Numbered from the stretch's first letter, positions 26,641 through 35,510 are shown. The stretch: 64,000 nt of DNA from JAKFVC01 sp040386595 (GCA_040386595.1 JAZKFE010000003.1:62001-126000), one strand, 5' to 3'. The notes: generated from the letters alone by a model not told the origin. Program-made: numbers and translations.

Positions 26641-28008
26641 CTAACCGATCAGCTCAGGAATCGGGCGGTGATCGTCGATCAGGTACCGCGGGCGGCCCGA
26701 GCGATCGCGAATCGTTGCCGCGTCGATGTCGATACCGAGATTGTGATACAGAGTCGCGTGGACTTCCCCGTAATGGACAGGGCGATTCTGAGCGGTCTCG
26801 GCGAGGCGGCTAGTGGAGCCGATTACCTGGCCCGTCTTCATCCCGCCACCGGCGAGCAAGGCACAGCTGACCTGAGGCCAATGGTCGCGACCACCAGTCG
26901 GATTGATCCGCGGTGTCCGACCGAACTCGCCCCATGCGACGACACTCACGTCGTCTGAGAGACCACGGTCATGGATATCGTCTACCAGGGCCGTAATGGC
27001 TTGATCGAAGACCGGCAGCACCTTGCGGCCATGTATGAAGTTTCCACCATGCCAATCGAAGTCGGCAAACGACACGGTGACGCAACGCACACCCGCCTCG
27101 ATCAATCGACGAGCCACCAAAAATCGTGAGACCAACGCCCGATAGCCCAAGTGGGAATACGGCAGAATCTTGTCGTCGTCGGTCCCGTAGCGAGCACGCA
27201 CCTTCGGGTCTTCGCGATCCAGGTCAAGGGCCTCCATCACGCGGCTCGAAGTGAGAACATCAAGCGCCTGATCGACGTGCGTCTCCAAAACACCCAAGTC
27301 ACGCCGGGCGTCGGTCTCGTGCCGAAAGCGATCGAATGCCGTGAGCAATGCTCGCCGATATTCCATGCGGGACGACAGAGTTTCATTCAGCTGCATATTG
27401 GCCTTCGTCTCACCGTCGGGACGGAAGGGCTGATGAGCAGAACCAAGGAATCCCGGCCCACCGACGTTGTAGGGACCGTGCTGCATGATCTCTGATAGAT
27501 CCGCAACCGCGGGAACGGCACGATTCGTCTGTCCCTGAACCGCAGAGACGTTAGATCCAAAGTGCGGTGCACCACCCTGAATTTTTTTATCTCCGTAAGG
27601 AGCTCCCGTCACGCACAGGTTCGAAGCATGGGCCCCGTCGGAACCGATCAACGAACGGATGATCGAGAACCGCTCCATCCGCTGTGCCAGTCGCGGCATG
27701 TGTTCGCTGATCTCAATCCCCGGCACCGACGTCTTGATCGGATCGAACTCACCGCGAACTTCGACCGGCGCGTCAGGTTTCAGATCGTACATGTCCTGAT
27801 GCGGAGGGCCGCCCGGCATGTAAATCATGATCACACCGCGATGACGCGGGGCAGGTGAGGTCCCTTGATTCGCGCGCTGCAACTCTTCCGCTTGCAGCAA
27901 TCCTGGCAACGAGATTCCGCCCAGACACAGCCCACCAATTTGGAGAAACGACCGCCGGGTTGCGCGATCACAAAACGACGGGAGTCGCGAACCATTCAGC
28001 GTGAGCAT
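26641..28008 (-). CDS. DUF1501 protein with a twin-arginine-like leader
   Basis: 455 aa from ATG 28008, which has GAGG about 8 nt upstream (GTG 28020 is possible). The leader TRRSFLQIGGLCLGGISLPGLL resembles a Tat signal. Diagnostic DUF1501 features: HRGVIMIYMPGGPPHQDMYDLKPDAPVEVRGEFDPI, the HMPRLAQRMERFSIIRSL region, VVAWGEFGRTPRIN and GRDHWP. The fold is sulfatase/alkaline-phosphatase-like. In planctomycetes these proteins normally pair with a DUF1549/DUF1553 gene; none is adjacent here. Probably exported; substrate unknown. Confidence 0.93.
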   Translation of the reverse strand: MLTLNGSRLPSFCDRATRRSFLQIGGLCLGGISLPGLLQAEELQRANQGTSPAPRHRGVIMIYMPGGPPHQDMYDLKPDAPVEVRGEFDPIKTSVPGIEISEHMPRLAQRMERFSIIRSLIGSDGAHASNLCVTGAPYGDKKIQGGAPHFGSNVSAVQGQTNRAVPAVADLSEIMQHGPYNVGGPGFLGSAHQPFRPDGETKANMQLNETLSSRMEYRRALLTAFDRFRHETDARRDLGVLETHVDQALDVLTSSRVMEALDLDREDPKVRARYGTDDDKILPYSHLGYRALVSRFLVARRLIEAGVRCVTVSFADFDWHGGNFIHGRKVLPVFDQAITALVDDIHDRGLSDDVSVVAWGEFGRTPRINPTGGRDHWPQVSCALLAGGGMKTGQVIGSTSRLAETAQNRPVHYGEVHATLYHNLGIDIDAATIRDRSGRPRYLIDDHRPIPELIG

Positions 28009-28020
28009 GAGAGTCCTCAC

Positions 28021-28378
28021 ATTTGGCGTGGGGCAGGGGGGCGGGTACGGCTTTGACCGGCAGATTATACATCAATATCAACCAATATGAAGCCATCCAG
28101 TGAAGGTTTTATCACCGTTTGGACATTTTTTTGATGATTCCCTGGTGGCATGCCGCTCCATTGACACAAAATGTGAAAAATAGCGAGAGAATCCTCCCGT
28201 TGGATCCGCTGGATGGCCAGGGCGGCGCATCAAGACACCCTCCCCCCAACCCCTTCGACAGGTTCGTCGAAGGGGGCGTAACTTGGCACGAGACGCTTCG
28301 TCATCAGTGACTGACCTGCAGCCAATTTTGACGTTGTTCTGGAGGCCGTGTTCGGCACACCAGGTCCCGTTTCTCAAC
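28021..28378. other. Intergenic region with a hairpin
   Basis: About 360 bases between the NmrA-like gene and the DUF1501 gene, both leftward. Contains the perfect 10-bp stem CCCCTTCGAC / GTCGAAGGGG (28250-28275, loop AGGTTC), flanked by C-rich and G-rich sequence without a T run. It could end the NmrA transcript or be a dispersed repeat. No coding frame was recognised. Confidence 0.5.
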
Positions 28379-29128
28379 TCACGATGCCGCCAGCCACTGG
28401 CCCAGACTAATTGACCCGACTCGGTATTTATCGCCGGGAACAAGCGACCGATCCCCTTCCTGTAGCGGAGCGCCGAAGTAGGTCGCCTGATTGTCGGTCG
28501 TCACCTGACGTGTATCTTGTTTGGCTCGTAGATATCGACGAATGAGTTCATCGAGCGGAATCGCTTCGGGGCCCGCCAATTCCACCATCCCATTGATCGG
28601 CGAATTCGGAGCGATGTCCGCCAGCGCACTGGCAACGTCATCGGCCGCAACAGGTTGCAACGGGCCGGTGGGCATACGAACGGTATTCCCCTCATTATTC
28701 GATCCGGCGATGGCACCGAGAAACTCGAAAAATTGCGTCGCCCGCAGGATGGTATAGGGCACTCCTGAAGCCTGAATCAGCTTCTCCTGAGCCACCTTCG
28801 CCCGCATGTAGCCACTGTCCGGCAAGCGGTCGGCCCCGACGACCGACAAAGCGATATGATGCTCCACACCGGCCGCCGCTTCTGCCGCAAGAATGTTACG
28901 AGTGGACTTCTCGAAGAACTCCAAGACCGCCTTGTCCTCAAACGACGGGGAATTCGAGACGTCAACAACGACCTTGGCACCGGCAAATGATTCGGCCAAC
29001 CCCTCACCCGTTACCGAGTTGACTCCCGAGGAAGGGGACGCGGATACGGCGTCGTGACCGAGTGCACTCAATTTCGCGATGAGCTTTTTTCCTATGAGCC
29101 CACTACCACCAATAATGACGATCTTCAT
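28379..29128 (-). CDS. NmrA-like NAD(P)-binding protein
   Basis: 249 aa from ATG 29128 with GGAG upstream. Rossmann start KIVIIGGSGLIGKKLIAKL (GGSGLIG at 7-13), then a SDR/NmrA pattern: VVVDVSNSP, HHIALSVVGADRLPDSGYMRAKVAQEKLIQASGVPYTILRATQF and PVAADDVASALADIA. Atypical SDR without the full YxxxK catalytic triad, as usual for NmrA-type redox sensors or reductases. It follows the cupin gene by 84 nt, so the two probably form an operon. Confidence 0.88.
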   Translation of the reverse strand: MKIVIIGGSGLIGKKLIAKLSALGHDAVSASPSSGVNSVTGEGLAESFAGAKVVVDVSNSPSFEDKAVLEFFEKSTRNILAAEAAAGVEHHIALSVVGADRLPDSGYMRAKVAQEKLIQASGVPYTILRATQFFEFLGAIAGSNNEGNTVRMPTGPLQPVAADDVASALADIAPNSPINGMVELAGPEAIPLDELIRRYLRAKQDTRQVTTDNQATYFGAPLQEGDRSLVPGDKYRVGSISLGQWLAAS

Positions 29129-29212
29129 GTTGATTCTCCGAATCGAATTGCCCGTAATTCCGGGAACGTGGGATGTGAAATGCAGCCGGTGCTTGGCGAC
29201 CAGTCGACGCAA

Positions 29213-29653
29213 TTATTCTTTTTCTTTCTTCTGCTCCGGGATGGCAATTTCCTTGGCGTCGCGCGGATGCAGCACGATGGCGATCAGGCGAGTTTTTCCC
29301 TTAGCAGACGGATTCTTGGAAACTCGATGCAAGCATCCAGTGGGCTCGTAAAACGTCTCGCCGGCTTTGAATATTTTCGTTGGCTGGTCGTCGATTCCCA
29401 GCTCATATTCTCCTTCCAAGACATACACGAACCCCGGACCAGGATGCCGGTGCGACACCCCCGCTTCTCCAGGCCCCAGCGTGACTTCTACAAACGATGC
29501 CCTGGAAGCTTTACCGTCCAGTTTCTCAACAATGTCACGGGCGGCGATGAGTCTGACAGACTCCCCGTGTTCATCGTGGAAGGCGACCGCCATTCCACTG
29601 ACTCCCAGACCTAGCCCCATTCCAATCGCGAGTACCAGCCAATTGCGGGTCAT
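29213..29653 (-). CDS. Exported cupin protein
   Basis: 146 aa. Signal peptide (NWLVLAIGMGLGLGVSGMAVA) followed by one cupin domain: GEAGVSHRHPGPGFVYVLEGEYEL (metal-binding histidines), AGETFYEPTGCLHRVS (second motif), and a Lys/Glu-rich tail. Small-molecule binding in the periplasm is likely. The C-terminal LHPRDAKEIAIPEQ is unrecognised. First gene of the pair with the NmrA-like protein. Confidence 0.85.
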   Translation of the reverse strand: MTRNWLVLAIGMGLGLGVSGMAVAFHDEHGESVRLIAARDIVEKLDGKASRASFVEVTLGPGEAGVSHRHPGPGFVYVLEGEYELGIDDQPTKIFKAGETFYEPTGCLHRVSKNPSAKGKTRLIAIVLHPRDAKEIAIPEQKKEKE

Positions 29654-30061
29654 ATCGAGTCCTTTAGCTTCTGTTGCGGTCGCTTCGTGACCGGATTCGG
29701 CCAGCCGCTCTACACTATGGACGATTGAGAAACACCATTTGTGACAACCAACGAGAATTTTCTCAGAAAGGTTCTATGGACGCGGTGGCGAATCCGAGAT
29801 TCCAAGCAATACAACACGCCATCGGCAACACGACCGATGAGGCAATTCCTTCGGCAGATTGGCGTTCGGTCGCGGACCGTTTCGTAAGCTGATCGCGGCG
29901 ACGGCAACCGATGGGCGAACCTGCCAATCATTCGCGGTGTCCTGATCCCACGCGTTCACTGGCCTTGAGCTTGTACAGATCAGGGCGTCGGCATTTCCCT
30001 TAGAATTGGAGGTGTCCCATGCAGAGCCACGACTTCCAAGAACAGACATCCTTTTGAACCG
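29654..30061. other. Intergenic region
   Basis: About 400 bases between the divergent cupin and SEC-C genes. A 38-codon frame at 29776-29892 (starting ATG GAC GCG, with AAAGG upstream) is open but has no recognisable features and may be chance. No structured RNA or strong promoter was recognised. Confidence 0.35.
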
Positions 30062-30229
30062 ATGAGCAAACGGCGCCGAGGATTCCCCTCGGAAACCCAC
30101 GTCAAACAAGGAGTGCGATTTGTCCACGGTGACAAATTGCTCGAAGAAAAGCTAGGGCGAAATGATCTCTGCCCCTGCGGATCGAGCAAGCTATTTAAGA
30201 AGTGCTGCCTGACGACAGGCTGCTTTTGA
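30062..30229 (+). CDS. Small SEC-C motif protein
   Basis: 55 aa: MSKRRRGFPSETHVKQG at the start, then LGRNDLCPCGSSKLFKKCC near residues 31-49, a perfect SEC-C zinc-binding motif (CPCGSxKxFKxCC) like the SecA tail. It is shorter than most annotation cut-offs. Stand-alone SEC-C proteins may bind ribosomes, SecB or nucleic acids; the role here is unknown. It lies 115 nt upstream of the RNA-repair operon on the same strand. Confidence 0.75.
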   Translation: MSKRRRGFPSETHVKQGVRFVHGDKLLEEKLGRNDLCPCGSSKLFKKCCLTTGCF

Positions 30230-30272
30230 CGGCACCAATCGCAACCACTTTTTTCCGTGAATAACGCCCAGA

Positions 30273-30302
30273 CCTCGACGGGTGCGAATGTGTTTGTCGA
30301 GG
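30273..30302 (+). promoter_or_regulatory. Inverted repeat upstream of the RNA-repair operon
   Basis: CCTCGAC and GTCGAGG, perfect 7-bp arms 16 nt apart, ending 43 nt before the kinase start. The arrangement could be an operator or a small leader hairpin. No regulator gene is adjacent. Confidence 0.3.
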
Positions 30303-30344
30303 ATTGTGCATAATTTTGCAGTTAAAAAAATGGTAAGGTGGACG

Positions 30345-30791
30345 ATGGAAGCGGTCGTGTTCATGGGCATTCAGGGATCAGGCAAATCATCCTTCTTTAA
30401 GGAGCGGTTCTTGTCGACCCACTTCCATATCAGTCTTGATTCGTTGAAGACTCGAAACCGCGAACAGCGGCGACTCAATGAATGTCTGAAAACGTTGCAA
30501 CCCTTTGTGATCGATAATACGAATCCGACTCGCGACGAGCGGCTCATTTACATCAACGCCGCAAAACCATTGCGATTTGCGGTGCTTGGCTACTACTTCC
30601 AATCGAAGGTCGCGGACTGTCTGCTGCGGAACAGCGAACGGTCTGAAGCCGAACGGGTCCCGAATGTCGCGATTTTTTCCACGGCGAAAAAACTCGAATT
30701 GCCGACCTGGGCCGAGGGCTTCGATCGTTTGTTTTACGTTCGACTGGAAGACGATCAATTCGTCGTTGAGGAGTGGAAAGATGAAATTTGA
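30345..30791 (+). CDS. P-loop polynucleotide kinase-like protein
   Basis: 148 aa from ATG 30345, with AAGGTGG 4-10 nt upstream; the frame is open from 30282 without a site. Walker A GIQGSGKSS at residues 8-16, an acidic residue at D32 (SLDSLK), the DNTNPTRDER motif and an arginine-rich lid are arranged as in the kinase half of T4 Pnkp (AAA_33/zeta-toxin-like group). It probably phosphorylates 5'-OH ends of RNA or DNA. Its last 11 nt overlap the start of the Thg1-like gene. A second kinase module is fused to the HD domain at the end of the operon, so the two may act on different substrates. Confidence 0.85.
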   Translation: MEAVVFMGIQGSGKSSFFKERFLSTHFHISLDSLKTRNREQRRLNECLKTLQPFVIDNTNPTRDERLIYINAAKPLRFAVLGYYFQSKVADCLLRNSERSEAERVPNVAIFSTAKKLELPTWAEGFDRLFYVRLEDDQFVVEEWKDEI

Positions 30792-31548
30792 CGACCTAGA
30801 CCAGAAAATGCGGGTCTTCGAGACCGCTGCCGACTACTGTGTATTGCCGGACATGTTCATGGTTGCCCGCCTTGATGGCCGCAGCTTCACTCGGCTGACG
30901 AAGGAGATCTGCCAGTTCGAGGCTCCATTCGATGAGCGATTCCGGGACTTGATGGTTGAGACTGCAGAGAGTCTGATGACCTGCGGATTTCGGGTAATTT
31001 ATGCCTATACAGAAAGCGATGAAATCTCGTTGCTCTTCGACCTGAACGAGCAACTATTTGGACGAAAGTTACGAAAATATAATTCCACCTTGGCGGGGGA
31101 AGCGAGCGCAAAGTTCTCGCTGCTACTCGGAAGTGTGGCGACGTTCGACTGTCGGATTTCGCAACTACCCAGCATTGAGCTGGTCGTGGATTATTTTCGC
31201 TGGCGGCATGAGGATATCGCCCGGAACGCCGTGAGTGCTCACTGTTACTGGATGTACCGCAGGTCGGGTCTCGACGAGCAAGAGGCCACGAAGAGGATCT
31301 TTGGCCTGTCGATCGGTCAACAGCAAGAATTGCTGTTCCAACGAGGAATCAACTTCAATGATCTTCCCAACTGGCAGAAACGGGGCGTCGGGCTGTATTG
31401 GGAAGAATATGAGCGATTGGCAGAAAATCCGCAGTCGGGTGACAAAGTGCTGTCTGTTCGACGGCGGATCAAGCGGGACTTTGACCTGCTAATGAAAGAT
31501 GAATACAGCAAGTTCGTATCTCGTCTGGTGTTGCAAGAAAGCAATTAA
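30781..31548 (+). CDS. Thg1-like tRNA 3'-5' nucleotidyltransferase
   Basis: 255 aa. Thg1 family: metal-binding RLDGRSFTRLTK (D32, G33) and YTESDEISLLF (D80, E81) are both intact, followed by HKRK-region equivalents (RKYNSTLAGEASAKF) and ARNAVSAHCYWMYRR. Length matches the bacterial/archaeal Thg1-like proteins, which add nucleotides in the 3'-5' direction and can rebuild truncated tRNA 5' ends in a template-dependent way. ATG 30781 overlaps the kinase gene by 11 nt (coupled). In an operon with kinase and ligase genes, RNA repair is more likely than tRNA-His G-1 addition. Confidence 0.93.
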   Translation: MKFDDLDQKMRVFETAADYCVLPDMFMVARLDGRSFTRLTKEICQFEAPFDERFRDLMVETAESLMTCGFRVIYAYTESDEISLLFDLNEQLFGRKLRKYNSTLAGEASAKFSLLLGSVATFDCRISQLPSIELVVDYFRWRHEDIARNAVSAHCYWMYRRSGLDEQEATKRIFGLSIGQQQELLFQRGINFNDLPNWQKRGVGLYWEEYERLAENPQSGDKVLSVRRRIKRDFDLLMKDEYSKFVSRLVLQESN

Positions 31549-31583
31549 AGTTCGGCAATCTGCCATGTGGGTGGGAAGAAATC

Positions 31584-32324
31584 ATGGGTATTTCACGTGG
31601 AGAATTCGTCAAATACCCCCGTACGCCGCATCTGTTTGGCTCGAAAGGGACGGCCGATGACAAGCATCTGGGCAACCACGAATCGCAACGATTCATTGCG
31701 GATGAGTCGCTGATCGTCGAAGAGAAGCTGGACGGTACGAACGTCGGGATTCATTTCCAGCCGAACGGCGAATTCGTCCTACAGTGCCGCGGCCATCTCA
31801 TTACCGAAGGGATGCACCCGCAGTATGATTTGTTCAAACAATGGGCGGCAGTCAAACGGTTCGCACTGGAAGATCGCCTCGAAGACCGCTTCATCCTGTT
31901 TGGTGAATGGGTCTATGCCCGCCATTCCGTTTACTATCGGCAATTGTCGCATTACTTTTTCGAATTCGACATCTACGACAAGCACCAGGAGCACTTCCTC
32001 AGTTTAGAACGTCGGCTGGAACTTCTTAGTGGGCTCCGGATCGAAACCGTGCCAGTGGTGCATACCGGAAGCATACACCAAGATAATTTGGAAAAGCTGA
32101 TTGGCCCTTCGCAGTTCGACAGTCAATTTGATAACCCTCTGACCAGGCGGACTGACAATCTGATGGAAGGAGTTTATCTCAGAACCGAAACTAATGATGC
32201 CGTATCAGGAAGAGCCAAGTTTGTGCGGCCCGAATTCGTCGAAAAAATTAAGCAAAGTACGCATTGGCAGCATCAAATGATGGTGCCAAATCAACTCCAA
32301 GCGGGTGTGGATATCTGGCAATGA
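31584..32324 (+). CDS. ATP-dependent RNA ligase
   Basis: 246 aa from ATG 31584, with GGAAG 5-6 nt upstream. Covalent nucleotidyltransferase motifs: motif I EEKLDGTNVGIHF (K48 takes the AMP, D50, G51), motif III-like FGEWVYARHSVYY near 106-118, motif IV EGVYLR at 195-200, and motif V AKFVRPEF with K212. Compact, without a large C-terminal domain, as in small Rnl-type ligases. It joins 5'-phosphate and 3'-OH RNA ends, exactly the ends that the flanking kinase and phosphoesterase would make. The stop overlaps the HD-kinase start (ATGA). Confidence 0.92.
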   Translation: MGISRGEFVKYPRTPHLFGSKGTADDKHLGNHESQRFIADESLIVEEKLDGTNVGIHFQPNGEFVLQCRGHLITEGMHPQYDLFKQWAAVKRFALEDRLEDRFILFGEWVYARHSVYYRQLSHYFFEFDIYDKHQEHFLSLERRLELLSGLRIETVPVVHTGSIHQDNLEKLIGPSQFDSQFDNPLTRRTDNLMEGVYLRTETNDAVSGRAKFVRPEFVEKIKQSTHWQHQMMVPNQLQAGVDIWQ

Positions 32325-33442
32325 ACTGGGATGAACTATCACGGGCGTCTCTCGGCGCAATCATGAATTGGGCACAAGACCAGTCGTGGTGCCGAGCGAT
32401 GGCCCAGTGTCAGCAAGATGCTGGGTGGCATGCCGAAGGGGATGTCTGGACTCACACGCAGATGGTCTGCGCTCAACTCCCGCAACTGGCGGAATGGTCC
32501 ACGCTCTCTGTTCACGAGCAGACGGTCTTGATCTTTACCGCCTTGTTCCACGACGCGGCAAAACCGCTCACATCGCACTTCGACACAGAATCAGGCCGCA
32601 TCAGATCTCCCAAGCATGCCATCAAAGGCGAACACTTAGCTCGCAGTGTATTACGAGACCTGAATTGTGATCTTAACGTACGGGAAGAAATCGCTCGCCT
32701 GGTGCGATCTCATGGTCGTCCAGCGTTTCTACTCGAGCGGCCCGATCCGGTTCACGAAGTCGTCTCATTATCTTGGAAAGCCAGCAATAAGCTGCTGTAT
32801 CTGTTCGCCTTAGCAGACACCCGAGGACGAGCCACCGCCGAGATGGAACGCCCCGAAGAGAATCTCCATTTCTGGAAAGTGGTGGCGGAAGAAAACAACT
32901 GTTTCGAGCAACCTTACCCCTTCGCCAACGATCAAGCCCGGTTCCTATTCTTTCGCAATTCCGAGCCGAACTTGCACTATGTGCCGCATGAGGACTATCG
33001 CTGTACCGTGACGATGATGTCGGGTCTGCCGGGCAGCGGCAAAGACACCTGGCTTTCAAAGCATCATCCAGACTTGCCTGTGATCTCTTTGGACGACATC
33101 CGAGGTGAACTCGACATCCATGCCACGGAAAACCAGGGCGATGTAATCCAACTAGCAAAGGAACGCTGCCGGGAGTTGCTGCGGTCCAGTCAATCATTTG
33201 CCTTCAATGCGACCAATCTGCTGCGACAGACCAGGGAACAGTGGATTGACTTGTTTTCCGCCTACAGTGCTCGAACAGAAATTGTTTACCTGGAACCACG
33301 CTTCGAGGATGTGCTTCGCCAAAACAAGGCACGCCAGAAATCGGTTCCCGAAACAGTGATCCACAGGCTGGTTGAGAAATGCGAACCGCCAACATGGATG
33401 GAATGCCACAGCCTGATTTTCAGCAACGGAACAAAATCTTGA
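32321..33442 (+). CDS. HD phosphoesterase-polynucleotide kinase fusion (HD-Pnk-like)
   Basis: 373 aa from ATG 32321. N-terminal HD domain with the metal-binding set H45, H77-D78, H105, H131 and D166. C-terminal P-loop kinase: GLPGSGKDT at 235-243, SLDDIRGELD at 257-265, NATNLLRQTREQW, and an arginine-containing lid. The same architecture is known from the Runella slithyformis HD-Pnk enzyme, where HD removes 2',3'-cyclic or 2'-phosphate and the kinase phosphorylates 5'-OH. ATGA overlap with the ligase gene shows coupled translation. It supplies both end-healing activities of the operon. Last gene; about 200 nt without genes follow. Confidence 0.92.
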   Translation: MNWDELSRASLGAIMNWAQDQSWCRAMAQCQQDAGWHAEGDVWTHTQMVCAQLPQLAEWSTLSVHEQTVLIFTALFHDAAKPLTSHFDTESGRIRSPKHAIKGEHLARSVLRDLNCDLNVREEIARLVRSHGRPAFLLERPDPVHEVVSLSWKASNKLLYLFALADTRGRATAEMERPEENLHFWKVVAEENNCFEQPYPFANDQARFLFFRNSEPNLHYVPHEDYRCTVTMMSGLPGSGKDTWLSKHHPDLPVISLDDIRGELDIHATENQGDVIQLAKERCRELLRSSQSFAFNATNLLRQTREQWIDLFSAYSARTEIVYLEPRFEDVLRQNKARQKSVPETVIHRLVEKCEPPTWMECHSLIFSNGTKS

Positions 33443-33646
33443 ACCATTCACGATGTAGGCTAAACGCAGACGTGAGCCTGATCTTGATCGGCAGATTGCC
33501 GATTTAAGCTACCCGCATGGTGATGGGTGAAGTAATATTTAAGTGGTAGCAGCCTCACAGATATGAATCCATTTTCAGAAAATGCGTTGGATTGCACCTA
33601 ACATCATCGAGAGCGCGATCGTCTAAAAAGAACAGGACCGTTCAAC

Positions 33647-34042
33647 GTGGCCGAAACGAAATTCCAACCCGGCTTTCGCCTCTCGACTGTTGATTGCATC
33701 GTTATTGTTGTTGGTACCATTGCCTCGTTTTGGCTTTGGCCTACAGCGTGGTGGATCGGCTTCATCATCGTGTTTGTTGTGGCACACTTCTTTTTGTTCT
33801 GCAACGTTTTCCGTATCGCCCGGACTCTGGAATTAATCTGGAGCGGCATCTTCGTCGTACTGACTTACTGCACCATCATGTTCGGCACTCCCACGTGGGC
33901 GATCACGATAGCCGTGTCGTTACTCACGGCTGCGGTTCTGGTGGCAATCGAAATGCGAAAACCTTCCTATCACGGAGTCCTGTGGCAGCGAATTAATCCC
34001 CGCTTGCGGGAGTGGTGGGCATCACAGGACAGTAAAAGTTGA
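33647..34042 (+). CDS. Small polytopic membrane protein
   Basis: 131 aa from GTG 33647 with AGGA about 10 nt upstream. About four hydrophobic helices between residues 17 and 105 (IVIVVGTIASFWLW, WWIGFIIVFVVAHFFLF, LELIWSGIFVVLTYC, ITIAVSLLTAAVLVA), then a conserved-looking tail YHGVLWQRINPRLREWW. No family recognised. It lies 204 nt after the HD-Pnk gene and is probably a separate transcript. Confidence 0.72.
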   Translation: MAETKFQPGFRLSTVDCIVIVVGTIASFWLWPTAWWIGFIIVFVVAHFFLFCNVFRIARTLELIWSGIFVVLTYCTIMFGTPTWAITIAVSLLTAAVLVAIEMRKPSYHGVLWQRINPRLREWWASQDSKS

Positions 34043-34180
34043 ACTCGATGCGTGCCGCCTTCGTGTGGTGGTGTCGTCGCATCACCCCGCAACGGCGCCA
34101 TGTTAGAACCGGGTTGTCGAGCTCCCTTGAAGTCACCGCCGCTAGCCACTACCAAGATCCCGCACACACAAGAAAATGAC

Positions 34181-34651
34181 ATGATGGGAGTTGATCGCGA
34201 AGCAAGAACTCGACTGCGAGAGGCCGTGATCAGTTATATGTCCGGTGAAATATCAACCTTTGCGTTCGACGATATCAACACCGCATGTGGCAGCCAGTTC
34301 GACACGAGCCTGCAACAGATTTCGAGAGTCCTTTTTCTTCTCCATGATGATTTTGATCACCCGATTTCTGTCACTTTCAAGAATTGGATGATGCTCCAAC
34401 GTATTGTCGCCTTCCTTTCCACCAACCTGGAAATCGAATCACCTGGCGCAAATGCAACATGGCCATTCGGCAGCACAGTCGCATTGGGTGCCGCCGAAAG
34501 CACAATGGGGGATGCCGCCATTCCCACATACGATGTCGCAATCCATTGTTGTCAGGTCCATCCGTGGTGGAACCGAATTCCGTCACACGTCGGCTACATC
34601 ATTCTGAGCGGAATACTACTCGCAATCATATTCGCGTTGATTCGATCGTAA
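34181..34651 (+). CDS. Tail-anchored hypothetical protein
   Basis: 156 aa from ATG 34181 (ATG 34184 equally possible); the frame is open from 34052 but the added part is not protein-like. A helical soluble domain (REARTRLREAVISYMSGEISTFAFDDIN ... HDDFDHPIS ... NWMMLQRIVAFL) ends in one C-terminal membrane helix (VGYIILSGILLAIIFALI). No family recognised. Confidence 0.65.
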   Translation: MMGVDREARTRLREAVISYMSGEISTFAFDDINTACGSQFDTSLQQISRVLFLLHDDFDHPISVTFKNWMMLQRIVAFLSTNLEIESPGANATWPFGSTVALGAAESTMGDAAIPTYDVAIHCCQVHPWWNRIPSHVGYIILSGILLAIIFALIRS

Positions 34652-34902
34652 AATTTACGCCGCGGGTCATCGTGACAGTCCCAGCTTAACTCAGAATCTG
34701 AGCGGCCGAATGCGTTTTAAATGGGCAGGCACTCAATCCAGAAGAACATTGCCGTTGGATCGATCGTCGAGAACATATATTCAGACGAGCAGCCAATTCG
34801 CCTCGACCTGTACAGTATTTTCATATAAAGTATGATTCTCTTACCCGCGGGTCACATGCGGGGCAACTTGGCCGTTGGTCCGTTAGAAAAGGAGATTTAA
34901 CA
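34652..34902. other. Intergenic region
   Basis: About 250 bases. AT-rich stretch at 34820-34845 (TTTTCATATAAAG, then TATGAT) may hold the -10 region of the secreted-protein gene downstream; no matching -35 is clear. Otherwise nothing recognised. Confidence 0.35.
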
Positions 34903-35367
34903 ATGCGCAAAATGCTGCTCCTCAGTTTGGTATTACTCACGTCTCACGGGATGGCCGCCCCACCGCGTCAAGATTCCGTCACTCCCCTGCTCGGGCCGAA
35001 GCTCTTCCATGATGGTGATGTGATTGAAATCACCGATGTCACGGCGACGTCTCGCAATCTCGAGCCGGGTGACTCGGTGACCGTTAAGGGGCGGGCGCGA
35101 CTAGAGAGTCATGATTCGGCCAACCTGTCCCTCTTGCTCACCCAAACCCAATCCGGCGGCAATGTAGAAACGGATTCGGCCCAATCCGTCACTGTCACGA
35201 AAGGGCCGCAAGAATTCAAACTGAAGATCACGATCAAGCATCGCGGCGTTCTGCATCTCACCTACTATGACCCCAAAACAGGCAAGCCATTCGGTGGCGC
35301 CTATTTTGGTACTGCGGATCAAATGGGTAAGATCTCCAAGTTGGACCTACGTTACTACTTAGAATAA
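34903..35367 (+). CDS. Secreted protein of unknown function
   Basis: 154 aa with a clear signal peptide (MRKMLLLSLVLLTSHGMA) and an excellent ribosome site (AAAAGGAG about 8 nt upstream). The mature part is beta-rich (VTATSRNLEPGDSVTVKGRARLESHD, FKLKITIKHRGVLHLTYYDPKTGKPFGGAYFGTADQMG), like a small beta-sandwich. No family recognised; periplasmic or outer-membrane location expected. Confidence 0.75.
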   Translation: MRKMLLLSLVLLTSHGMAAPPRQDSVTPLLGPKLFHDGDVIEITDVTATSRNLEPGDSVTVKGRARLESHDSANLSLLLTQTQSGGNVETDSAQSVTVTKGPQEFKLKITIKHRGVLHLTYYDPKTGKPFGGAYFGTADQMGKISKLDLRYYLE

Positions 35368-35510
35368 ATTGAATCAATCTGCGTCTTGCTGCGATGCCAT
35401 CGGTGGCCCAGAGTCAACAATCTGGGCCACTTTCATCTACGCAACGCGAGGCTCTCGGGTTTGAGAAGCCCCAATACGGAATAAAATTTTAGACAGCGTG
35501 AGTCGTCAAA

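Noticed and set aside
34052..34180. N-terminal extension of the tail-anchored protein
   Set aside because: Pro/Cys-rich, not protein-like; ATG 34181 is the first sensible start.
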